A model generated the notes under the pieces. It had not been told where the DNA came from. It saw only the letters and a program-made list of their open reading frames with translations, and did no database searches. Positions 1 through 6,159 of a DNA stretch of 9,104 nt are shown piece after piece. The position numbers and the translations under genes were made by a program. The DNA is taken from NCBI RefSeq assembly GCF_905207935.1, contig NZ_CAJLNI010000078.1:1-9104 (forward strand), given 5' to 3'. How positions within the stretch are numbered: the first letter of the stretch is position 1; every line of letters begins with the position of its first letter. Origin of the DNA: an uncultured Haemophilus sp. GTDB taxonomy: Bacteria; Pseudomonadota; Gammaproteobacteria; Enterobacterales; Pasteurellaceae.

Positions 1-1580
1 TCATAACCAAAGCCAAGATAGTCATTAACTAACTTAGAGCCAATATTGCTTTGATCCTTATATGGTCGATATAAGTATTGTGCGTGTGGTTCCAGTGTTT
101 GTGTATAGCCATCAAATAAAGTTTTGTTGGTGGCTAAAACCGTTTGTAAGTCTACTTTTAATTGTGGCAATACACGATTTACGGATTTTTGTACCTCTTC
201 TGCAGCAGAAGAAGATCCTTTCTTCTGATTGTAATGCGTTGCATAAAGTTTGGTTTCAATGTTCAAATTTCCGTATTTATTTGACATTGCGGTCGTCAAA
301 CTCGGTTCAGTATGGAAACGCCAAGCCGTTGGCATTAATGCACTGTCGTTATCAAAACGCGCGGCTTGTGAGAATAATTTAAAATCTAACCAACCATTCG
401 CTAAATCGTTTCTATAATAATTGAAATCGATTTGTGGCATGGCGCGATAAGGACCGATATCTACTTCGTCAAAGATTTGGAACTGACGTGCTGAAATGGC
501 TAAATTATAGTTTGGTTGATAGTACGCAATACGCGCATATTGATTCGCATAACCATCAGTACTGTCACCATAATCAGAATCAAAATCGGTGAAATATTGT
601 TTATCACTGACTTTGGTGTAATCAACATTTAAACGCCAGTTTTCAAGAAAAGAAGAACTGTGATTCCAATAGAATAAATGACGCTTACGGCTATCGCTAG
701 TATATTCATCATAACGATCACGTCCTAAATATTCTCCCGCAAGTTTACCTTCACCAACTGGTGTCAAATAACGGAATTCACCATTTAATTGCCAGCCACG
801 GCGTGACATATATTTTGGTGCAAATGTGGCATCGTAATTGGGAGCAATGTTCCAATAAATTGGTTGTTTATACCAATAACCATCACGGCTAGAATGACCG
901 ACTGTTGGCATTAATAAACCTGAACGACGACGATCACCAATCGGTAATTGTAGATAAGGAGTATAGAATACTGGCACACCTAATACTTTAAAACGTGCAT
1001 GCCAAAATTCGGCATATTCTTCTTTGATGTGCTGACGAATCTCAGAGGCATCTACCGCCCAAGCATTATCATCGGGTAAACAAGAGGTAAATGTCGCGTT
1101 TTTCATTAAGCGGTAATTATCACCTAACTCAATTTCCTGAGCTTTACCACGACCTTGACGCCCTACAAGTTGGTAGTCTGCATCGGTTACGTTACCGTTT
1201 TTGCTATCTAAATTAAAACTCGCATCATTACCTAATAGATTAATTTGATTATCTTTGTAATCAAATCCGCCTCGCAAATAAGCCCATCGTTGAGTTTGGT
1301 TGCCCTCACCTGTTTGTTTGACTTCAACTGAATTCCCTACCAAATGGCGGTTTCCTTGTTTCAAATCCACATTGCCTTGATAAATCGCCTGAGTTGGCTG
1401 ATTAATCTCTGCTTTATCTGCTTCAATATAAACCGGTAAATTATTAACATCACCTTTCACGACTTCCCCAGTAAAGTGAGGCACGCCGAGTAAGCATTGA
1501 GCATGCAGATCGGCCAAACTTTGTTGACTATAAAATGCGGTCAGAATTGAGATTGAAATTAAGGTATATTTTTTATTCAT
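1..1580 (-). CDS. lptD: LPS-assembly protein LptD, N-terminal two thirds (3' end off window)
   Basis: Outer-membrane beta-barrel of the LptD-LptE translocon, which inserts lipopolysaccharide into the outer leaflet. I translated 526 codons from the ATG at 1580 to the left edge with no stop, so the gene is cut by the window and not broken. Residues 1-23 form a signal peptide (Lys3-Lys4, hydrophobic core, likely cleavage after SLA). An LptA-like jellyroll (OstA domain) covers about 48-190, and the barrel begins near 205 with the conserved stretch YLQLPIGDRRRSG. Cys29 and Cys167 (in FTSCLPDD) match E. coli Cys31 and Cys173, which form inter-domain disulfides with a C-terminal Cys pair that would lie outside the window. 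Pro225 and Pro240 align with the lateral-gate prolines 231 and 246 of E. coli. E. coli LptD has 784 residues, so roughly 250 are missing. The Shine-Dalgarno is weak (AAGAA). Assignment is near certain. Confidence 0.95.
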   Translation of the reverse strand, partial: MNKKYTLISISILTAFYSQQSLADLHAQCLLGVPHFTGEVVKGDVNNLPVYIEADKAEINQPTQAIYQGNVDLKQGNRHLVGNSVEVKQTGEGNQTQRWAYLRGGFDYKDNQINLLGNDASFNLDSKNGNVTDADYQLVGRQGRGKAQEIELGDNYRLMKNATFTSCLPDDNAWAVDASEIRQHIKEEYAEFWHARFKVLGVPVFYTPYLQLPIGDRRRSGLLMPTVGHSSRDGYWYKQPIYWNIAPNYDATFAPKYMSRRGWQLNGEFRYLTPVGEGKLAGEYLGRDRYDEYTSDSRKRHLFYWNHSSSFLENWRLNVDYTKVSDKQYFTDFDSDYGDSTDGYANQYARIAYYQPNYNLAISARQFQIFDEVDIGPYRAMPQIDFNYYRNDLANGWLDFKLFSQAARFDNDSALMPTAWRFHTEPSLTTAMSNKYGNLNIETKLYATHYNQKKGSSSAAEEVQKSVNRVLPQLKVDLQTVLATNKTLFDGYTQTLEPHAQYLYRPYKDQSNIGSKLVNDYLGFGY

Positions 1581-1612
1581 AATTCAGTTCTTATTCAGAT
1601 GAAACTAGGGGG

Positions 1613-1641
1613 ATTATACTGGAATATCATTTACAACAACA
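1613..1641 (-). promoter_or_regulatory. Putative sigma-70 promoter for lptD
   Basis: On the minus strand a perfect TATAAT occupies 1618-1613, in the 46-nt gap between tag and lptD and 33 nt upstream of the lptD ATG. At 17-bp spacing the -35 hexamer is TGTTGT (1641-1636); TTGTTG would also fit at a short 15-bp spacing. The -35 therefore lies within the last codons of tag. The -10 is strong and the -35 weak. It suggests lptD can be expressed independently of the upstream yheS-tag operon; I see no terminator between tag and lptD, so read-through is also possible. Confidence 0.5.
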
Positions 1642-2184
1642 GCCATTTATATGGTCGTTAACTAACCCCATAGATTGCATAAAGGCATAACATGTGGTTT
1701 CCCCAACAAAGACAAAACCACGTTTCTTCAACGCTTTTGACATTGCTTTTGAGATTTCAGTTCTAGCGGGCACCACAGAAATATCGGGGACATCATTAAT
1801 AATCGGTTGATGATTCACAAACGACCACACAAAATCACTGAAATTTTCACCGCACTTTTCCATGGCTAGATAGGCTTTGGCATTTTTCACAATGGCTTCC
1901 AGTTTTGCCCGATGGCGAATAAGCCCGGTATTTTCCATGCAACGATCAATATCCTGTTCGGTCATTTGCGCAACTTTAATAGGATCAAATTGATGGAATG
2001 CAGCCCGATAGGCTTCACGTTTTTTCAATACAGTAATCCAGGAAAGCCCCGCCTGTTGTCCTTCTAAACAGATTTTCTCAAACAGTTTTTGGCTGTCCAA
2101 TTGTGGCTTGCCCCATTCCTTATCATGGTAATCAATATAAATCGGAAGTTTGCCCACCCAAGGGCATCTCGTATTTGTACTCAT
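1627..2184 (-). CDS. tag: DNA-3-methyladenine glycosylase I
   Basis: Cytoplasmic base-excision repair enzyme that removes 3-methyladenine from alkylated DNA. The 185-residue product matches E. coli Tag (187 aa) over its length, with motifs YHDKEWG, LEGQQAGLSWITVLKKRE, FVWSFVNHQP and GLVNDH. The zinc-snap ligands are present: Cys7 and His20 at the N terminus, His178 and Cys182 at the C terminus (E. coli Cys4, His17, His175, Cys179). Glu41 corresponds to the active-site Glu38. Its ATG overlaps the aroE stop in ATGA (2184-2181), which argues for this start and for translational coupling. The gene ends in three consecutive Cys codons, as in E. coli (CCC). An uptake signal inside the gene encodes Lys-Cys-Gly near residues 110-112. 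In E. coli the gene after aroE is yrdB, so the position of tag here is lineage-specific. Confidence 0.96.
   Translation of the reverse strand: MSTNTRCPWVGKLPIYIDYHDKEWGKPQLDSQKLFEKICLEGQQAGLSWITVLKKREAYRAAFHQFDPIKVAQMTEQDIDRCMENTGLIRHRAKLEAIVKNAKAYLAMEKCGENFSDFVWSFVNHQPIINDVPDISVVPARTEISKAMSKALKKRGFVFVGETTCYAFMQSMGLVNDHINGCCCK
1849..1857 (-). repeat. DNA uptake signal sequence (in tag)
   Basis: Exact AAGTGCGGT core on the minus strand. It is followed by the AT-rich tracts of the extended H. influenzae consensus (GAAAATTT, then ATTTTG after a short gap). It lies in sense orientation in tag and is read as Lys-Cys-Gly. Confidence 0.95.
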
Positions 2185-2999
2185 ACCATATCCTTTTTAA
2201 GCTGTTCATAGATAGCAATAAAATCAGGCATTACCCCGCACCACAAATGGAATGAATGGGCAGCTTGTGCCACCAACATACCAAAACCATCGCTGACATT
2301 ATTCAGACCTAAGGATTTACAGTAGGCAATAAAAGGCGTGTCGCTGCCTTTGGCATATTGCATGTCATAACAAGCGCGGGCCAATGATAAGATAGAGCTG
2401 TCAACGGCAGCGGTATGCCCGCTTAATCCGGCCGAAGTTGCATTGATCACTAAATCGTAGGTTTGTGCAGGAATCGCATCCATCGCGACAGCTTCAATTG
2501 TGCCATAAGGCTTGAACTTGCCTGCCAGCTGTTGCGCTTTTTCTAGCGTGCGATTAGCCAAGACAATCTGCTGTTGTGCTTCCAATAAAGGCAGTAATAC
2601 CCCTTTGGTTGCTCCGCCGGCACCTAAAATCAAAATACGTTGTTGAGGCTGAATCCAACCTAAGCGTTGTAAATCTGTTACTAAACCGATGCCGTCCGTG
2701 TTATCCGCATAAAGTTTTCCGTTAGATAATTTTTTTAATGTATTACAGGCTTCTGCCAGTTTCGCCCGTTCGCTATATTCTTCAGCAAGCGCATAGGTGC
2801 GTTCTTTAAATGGTGCAGTGATATTGCAACCTTGTGCTCCTTCAGCAAAAAAGGCCTGTAATTGCTGCTCAAAATCCTCAAGGTCACCTAATTTGGCAAC
2901 ATATTCCATCGTTTGTTGGGTTTGCTTGGCAAATAAGCGATGAATCACTGGGGATTTACTTTGGGCAATTGGGTTACCCCAAACGGCATAGTGCTGCAT
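2181..2999 (-). CDS. aroE: Shikimate dehydrogenase (NADP-dependent)
   Basis: Reduces 3-dehydroshikimate to shikimate with NADPH, the fourth step of the shikimate pathway to chorismate, in the cytoplasm. The 272-residue length is normal for AroE. Visible features in order: substrate-binding Ser14 and Ser16 (PIAQSKSP), catalytic Lys65 in NITAPFKE, Asn86, catalytic Asp102 in ADNTDGIG, the nucleotide-binding glycine loop GAGGATKG (126-133), the NRT motif (149-151) that marks NADP preference, and the C-terminal DGFGMLVAQAA helix. It starts 3 nt after the tsaC stop, and the Shine-Dalgarno AAGGA overlaps the end of tsaC; its own stop overlaps the tag start. This is AroE proper rather than the YdiB or SdhL paralogues, judged from operon position and the canonical motifs. 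Confidence 0.97.
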   Translation of the reverse strand: MQHYAVWGNPIAQSKSPVIHRLFAKQTQQTMEYVAKLGDLEDFEQQLQAFFAEGAQGCNITAPFKERTYALAEEYSERAKLAEACNTLKKLSNGKLYADNTDGIGLVTDLQRLGWIQPQQRILILGAGGATKGVLLPLLEAQQQIVLANRTLEKAQQLAGKFKPYGTIEAVAMDAIPAQTYDLVINATSAGLSGHTAAVDSSILSLARACYDMQYAKGSDTPFIAYCKSLGLNNVSDGFGMLVAQAAHSFHLWCGVMPDFIAIYEQLKKDMV

Positions 3000-3002
3000 A
3001 TC

Positions 3003-3554
3003 TTATCCTTGTCTGAAAAGTTGGTTTGTGAGCAAATCACGAATTTCTGATGGATTTTGTGCTTGGCCGACCGCGTCATCGAGTACGGGGAAATCTTCCC
3101 CAAATTGGGAACGCACGGCATCTGCGCTGCGGCAAGGTGATTGACCGGTTAAGTTCGCGCTGGTCGAGGTGAGGGCAAAACCTGTTTTTTCACACAAGGC
3201 TTTGACGGCAGGATGAGTACATAAACGCACCGCAATGCTATTAAATTGCCCCGTCAGAAAATGTGGAACCTCTGTCTTAGCCGGCACCACCCAGGTGATT
3301 GGATGTTCATATTGTGCCTGTAAGCGTACAAGCTGTTCGTCCGACAAGTGGGAAAAATCGATAAATGGCTGCAAAAAATGCAAGCTCGGCGCGACTAAAA
3401 TGAGACCTTTTTCAATCGGACGTTGTTTTAAATTAAGTAATTTTCTGACCGCACTTTCACTTAGCGGATTACAGCCCAAACCGAATACCGCCTCAGTAGG
3501 ATAGGCAACCACTTCATCTTGCATTAAACGGGTGGCAATTTGTTGTACATTCAT
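3003..3554 (-). CDS. tsaC: Threonylcarbamoyl-AMP synthase TsaC (YrdC/Sua5 family)
   Basis: Makes L-threonylcarbamoyl-adenylate from threonine, bicarbonate and ATP, the first step of t6A formation at A37 of ANN-decoding tRNAs; cytoplasmic. The product is 183 residues, close to E. coli TsaC (190), and has the YrdC domain only, without the Sua5 C-terminal extension. Signature elements are PTEAVFGLGC (19-28), the K-x-R pair Lys43/Arg45 (NLKQRP), and the S-x-N motif Ser132/Asn134 (TSTSANLTGQ). The ATG overlaps the yrdD stop as ATGA (3554-3551), supporting the start and coupled translation. The order yrdD-tsaC-aroE is shared with E. coli. An uptake signal inside the gene encodes Ser-Ala-Val near residues 34-36. 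Confidence 0.95.
   Translation of the reverse strand: MNVQQIATRLMQDEVVAYPTEAVFGLGCNPLSESAVRKLLNLKQRPIEKGLILVAPSLHFLQPFIDFSHLSDEQLVRLQAQYEHPITWVVPAKTEVPHFLTGQFNSIAVRLCTHPAVKALCEKTGFALTSTSANLTGQSPCRSADAVRSQFGEDFPVLDDAVGQAQNPSEIRDLLTNQLFRQG
3448..3456 (-). repeat. DNA uptake signal sequence (in tsaC)
   Basis: Exact AAGTGCGGT on the minus strand with extended AT-rich flank (AGAAAATT, then AATTTAA). It is in sense orientation and read in frame as Ser-Ala-Val. Confidence 0.95.
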
Positions 3555-4093
3555 TTTTCGTTCTCAAAAATATGTCGACAGCTTTTATTTGCACATTGCC
3601 ACACTTGGTGTTCAGCATTTTCACTTTTTAATAGTGCTAGTGGAAAATGGCATTGTGGACAAGGCATAACATAGGGTTTTGCGGGCAAGGAAAATTTGCA
3701 ATGGGGAAAGTTATCGCAGCCATAAAAGATTTTCCCTTGTCGTCCGCGACGAGCAACTAAATGCCCTTTATGGCACTCTGGGCAGTCAATGGATTGTTCT
3801 TCATCCTGTTGCTCATGCACCACAAAATCACAATCGGGATAATGGCTACAGCCAATAAACATGCCAAAGGCCCCTTGTTTGAGTTGGAGTGGGTTGCTAC
3901 ATTGCGGACAGGTTTCATCAAGCTCTTTCAACACCTTATATTCCACCTTATGCAAAGGACGCAAATAATCACAGGCAGGATATGCCGAACAACCTAAAAA
4001 CAGTCCTTTTTTACCCTGTTTAATTTGTAAAGGCGAGCCGCATTGTGGGCAATATTCTTCGTGTTTTGTGTGTTGGAAAAGACTTTGACTCAT
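3551..4093 (-). CDS. yrdD: YrdD, protein of four topoisomerase-type zinc ribbons
   Basis: Small cytoplasmic protein of 180 residues, the same length as E. coli YrdD, consisting almost wholly of zinc ribbons like those at the C terminus of topoisomerase I (zf-C4_Topoisom). Four Cys quartets are visible: 15/18/35/41, 62/65/82/88, 104/107/126/132 and 145/148/167/172. The first three share the pattern CPxC...GxFxGCxxYPxC; the fourth is divergent, having lost the glycine-aromatic core and having C-x4-C spacing at the end. The catalytic topoisomerase domain is absent, so this is not a truncated topA but the stand-alone family. Its precise role is not established as far as I know; nucleic-acid binding is the natural inference. 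It starts 9 nt after yheS and overlaps tsaC by 4 nt. Confidence 0.9.
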   Translation of the reverse strand: MSQSLFQHTKHEEYCPQCGSPLQIKQGKKGLFLGCSAYPACDYLRPLHKVEYKVLKELDETCPQCSNPLQLKQGAFGMFIGCSHYPDCDFVVHEQQDEEQSIDCPECHKGHLVARRGRQGKIFYGCDNFPHCKFSLPAKPYVMPCPQCHFPLALLKSENAEHQVWQCANKSCRHIFENEK

Positions 4094-4102
4094 ACGCTGT
4101 CC

Positions 4103-6019
4103 CTATGCTTGTAGCATTACTTCCAATTCTTCCTGGGCCGCTAACCAATCCATTTCGACTTCTTCCAATGCTTTCTTCACCTCTACTTGCTGTGCCAAAA
4201 GTGCGGTCAATCTTTCTTTATTTTCCGCACTGTATAGCTCGGAATCAGCCAATTGGTTTTCAATCTCCGCAAGTTTGGAGGCATGTTTATTCATTTTTTC
4301 CTCCAATTGAGAGATTTGTTTACGAAGAGGTGCGGTTTGTTGGCGAAGTTCGGCCTCACGACGTTTTTGTTCCTTGCGGTTTTGCATGGAATTTTCATTG
4401 TCGTCATTTTTCTCCGAGGATTTATTTTCTGGTGCGCTATTTTGTTCATTCAGCCACTTTTGATAATCCTCTAAATCGCCTTTGAATTCTTCCACTTTTT
4501 TATCGTGTACCAAATAGAATTCTTCCACGGTATTACGTAGTAAGTGGCGATCGTGAGAAACCACCACCAAAGAGCCCTCGTAATCCACTAGCGCTTCAGT
4601 TAACGCCTGACGCATATCCAAATCCAAATGGTTAGTTGGTTCATCGAGCAGTAATAAGTTTGGACGTTGCCAAACAATTAGCGCAAGTACCAAACGAGCT
4701 TTTTCCCCACCGGAAAAGGCTTTCACTGCTTGATTAACTTTGTCGCCATGGAATGCAAAACTCCCAAGATAATCCCGTACCTGTTGCTCCGTTTGCTCTG
4801 GTGCGAGTTTCTGCATGTGCCAGAGAGCGGATTCGTCTGCACGTAGCGTATCAAGCTGATGCTGAGCAAAATAACCGAGTTGCACGCCTTTAGCTAATTG
4901 TACTGTACCAGAAAGAGCGGTGAGCTCACCGGCTAACAATTTGATTAAGGTTGATTTACCTGCACCATTTTTCCCGAGTAAACCAATGCGTGAACCCGGT
5001 ACTAAATTCAGCTTAATTTTACTTAAAATTTCTACCGCACTTTCGCCGCTGCCATAACCTGCGCTCGCCTGCTCAATCATCACTAAAGGATTCGGCAAGG
5101 ATAGTGGTGGACGGAATTCAAAAGTAAAAGGATTATCCACATAAGCCGGTGCAATCAGTTCCATGCGCTCTAAGGCTTTCATACGGCTTTGTGCTTGTTT
5201 AGCTTTGGTCGCTTTGGCTTTAAAGCGGTCGATATATTTTTGTAAATGAGAGATTTTTTGTTGTTGCTGACGATACATCGCTATTTGTTGTGCCAATTTG
5301 GTTGCTCGTTGCACTTCAAAGGAAGAATAATCGCCCGTGTATTCGTTGAGCTTCTGATTTTCAATATGGAGGATTTTTGTCACAATCGGATCGAGAAAAT
5401 CACGGTCGTGGGAAATTAATACCAAGGTGCCTTGATATTGCACTAACCAACGTTCTAACCAAATAACCGCATCCAAATCCAAATGGTTGGTCGGCTCATC
5501 CAGTAATAATAAATCCGATGGACAAAGCAATGCTTGCGCCAAATTCAAGCGCATTCGCCAACCACCAGAGAAGGATTTCACTGGTTGAGCGATTTCTTCT
5601 TGGTTAAAACCTAAACCATGCAATAAGGAAGCTGCGCGAGATTGAATTGTCCAAGCATCCAAGGTTTCTAATTGCCCGTGAATGCGCGCAATCGCATGGC
5701 CATCATTACGTTCATTGGCTTCATTAAGTTCCTGCTGCAAACGGCAATATTCGCGATCCCCTTGAATCACATAATCAATGGCGGGAATATCCAATGCCGG
5801 CGTTTCTTGATTCACCCAAGATACCCGCCAGTTGGATGGATAAGTGACTTCGCCGCCCTCTGGCGTTAATTCTTTTTTTAATAGGGCAAAAAGAGAAGAC
5901 TTACCGCAACCATTCTTCCCCACCAAGCCGACTTTTTGTTTCGGATTGATGGTTGCCGTGGCATTTTCGAGCAATTCGGTTTGCCCGCGCTTTAGGGAAA
6001 TATTATTAAATACAATCAT
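4103..6019 (-). CDS. yheS: ABC-F family ATPase YheS
   Basis: Soluble twin-cassette ATPase of the ABC-F family, whose members act on the ribosome near the E site; YheS relieves nascent-chain stalling in E. coli. It has 638 residues against 637 in E. coli and no membrane segments, so it is not a transporter. Cassette 1: Walker A GKNGCGKS (34-41), signature SGGWR from 151, Walker B ending in Glu175, H-loop His204. The P-site tRNA interaction linker is the charged helical segment at about 236-290. Cassette 2: Walker A GKNGAGKS (349-356), signature SGGEK (436-440), Walker B ending in Glu460, His489. A C-terminal acidic/Asn-rich spacer (about 525-548) leads into a basic then heptad-like coiled coil (549-637). 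It is probably the first gene of the yheS-yrdD-tsaC-aroE-tag operon. Two uptake signals lie within it. The Shine-Dalgarno is poor, but the start fits family alignment. Confidence 0.96.
   Translation of the reverse strand: MIVFNNISLKRGQTELLENATATINPKQKVGLVGKNGCGKSSLFALLKKELTPEGGEVTYPSNWRVSWVNQETPALDIPAIDYVIQGDREYCRLQQELNEANERNDGHAIARIHGQLETLDAWTIQSRAASLLHGLGFNQEEIAQPVKSFSGGWRMRLNLAQALLCPSDLLLLDEPTNHLDLDAVIWLERWLVQYQGTLVLISHDRDFLDPIVTKILHIENQKLNEYTGDYSSFEVQRATKLAQQIAMYRQQQQKISHLQKYIDRFKAKATKAKQAQSRMKALERMELIAPAYVDNPFTFEFRPPLSLPNPLVMIEQASAGYGSGESAVEILSKIKLNLVPGSRIGLLGKNGAGKSTLIKLLAGELTALSGTVQLAKGVQLGYFAQHQLDTLRADESALWHMQKLAPEQTEQQVRDYLGSFAFHGDKVNQAVKAFSGGEKARLVLALIVWQRPNLLLLDEPTNHLDLDMRQALTEALVDYEGSLVVVSHDRHLLRNTVEEFYLVHDKKVEEFKGDLEDYQKWLNEQNSAPENKSSEKNDDNENSMQNRKEQKRREAELRQQTAPLRKQISQLEEKMNKHASKLAEIENQLADSELYSAENKERLTALLAQQVEVKKALEEVEMDWLAAQEELEVMLQA
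4199..4207 (+). repeat. DNA uptake signal sequence (in yheS)
   Basis: Exact AAGTGCGGT on the plus strand with AT-rich downstream flank. It is antisense to yheS, whose strand reads it as Thr-Ala-Leu in the C-terminal coiled coil (LTALLAQ). Confidence 0.95.
4616..4636 (-). repeat. Intragenic near-repeat, copy 1 (Walker B of yheS cassette 2)
   Basis: Matches 5471-5491 at 20 of 21 bases. Both copies encode the start of TNHLDLD after the Walker B strand, so the similarity reflects the duplicated ABC domain and is not an independent mobile repeat. It could still be a site for slippage or recombination between the two cassettes. Confidence 0.8.
5034..5042 (-). repeat. DNA uptake signal sequence (in yheS)
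   Basis: Exact AAGTGCGGT on the minus strand with a very good extended flank (GAAATTTT, then AAAATT). It is in sense orientation and read as Ser-Ala-Val just upstream of the second cassette's Walker A. Confidence 0.95.
5471..5491 (-). repeat. Intragenic near-repeat, copy 2 (Walker B of yheS cassette 1)
   Basis: Partner of 4616-4636, with the first 18 bases identical. It encodes the equivalent THNLD-type segment downstream of the Walker B Glu175 in the first cassette. Confidence 0.8.
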
Positions 6020-6100
6020 TTTTTCGAATACATCTGAATTTGTGCCTATTTTGCAATATTTTTCCTTTTATCGGAACTGTCTATTCCAATTTTATCGATG

Positions 6101-6113
6101 TTTCTGCCAGAAA
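6101..6113. promoter_or_regulatory. Perfect 13-bp palindrome, candidate operator
   Basis: TTTCTG-C-CAGAAA has six paired bases on each side of one central C. It ends 8 bp upstream of the yhbW TATAAT and covers where the -35 would be. I do not recognise it as the site of a named regulator. A 6-bp-arm palindrome is expected a couple of times by chance in 9 kb, so its position is the main argument for function. Confidence 0.3.
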
Positions 6114-6121
6114 AAAACGTG

Positions 6122-6127
6122 TATAAT
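6122..6127 (+). promoter_or_regulatory. -10 box of the yhbW-like gene promoter
   Basis: Perfect TATAAT 32 nt upstream of the ATG at 6160. No good -35 hexamer lies 16-18 bp upstream; the best partial match, TTTCTG at 6101-6106, has 15-bp spacing and overlaps the palindrome. Such a promoter may need an activator. A good Shine-Dalgarno, TGAGGA (6148-6153), lies 6 nt before the ATG and fixes the start. Confidence 0.55.
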
Positions 6128-6159
6128 GACGCTCAACAAATCAATCATGAGGAAATAAA

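Larger units (their letters stand above)
6020..6159. promoter_or_regulatory. Divergent intergenic region yheS / yhbW-like
   Basis: This 140-bp AT-rich gap must hold the start signals for both divergent genes. For the plus-strand gene there is a clear -10 and Shine-Dalgarno, listed separately. For yheS the best I can find on the minus strand is TAAAAT at 6094-6089, with only a T-tract at the -35 position, so that promoter is uncertain. A perfect 13-bp palindrome lies at 6101-6113, between the two -10 candidates, where a regulator could affect both genes. Confidence 0.55.

Noticed and set aside
62..382. Plus-strand open frame of 106 codons in the lptD region
   Set aside because: It is antisense to a continuous, well-matched lptD frame, has no ribosome binding site and encodes nothing recognisable.
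1..1580. Possible broken lptD or gene-free region
   Set aside because: Reading the minus strand by hand gives 526 uninterrupted codons matching LptD; no stop appears only because the gene runs off the left edge.
1581..1626. Sigma-E promoter for lptD, as in E. coli
   Set aside because: A TCTGA is present, but no GAACTT-like -35 lies about 16 bp upstream of it.
4045..4485. Plus-strand frames of 146 and 73 codons opposite the 5' end of yrdD and the 3' end of yheS
   Set aside because: They are shadows of strongly conserved minus-strand genes; their translations are low-complexity and hydrophobic, with no family match that I recognise.
4913..4921. Degenerate uptake signal AAGAGCGGT
   Set aside because: It differs from the core at one position; uptake specificity for the core is strict, so I did not count it. 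A similar near-match (AAATGCGGT) lies at 1533-1541 in the lptD signal-peptide codons.
5844..6158. Plus-strand frame of 104 codons across the yheS start and the intergenic region
   Set aside because: Its first half is antisense to the first Walker A region of yheS and the rest crosses the promoter region; it stops just before the yhbW start and shows no plausible protein features.
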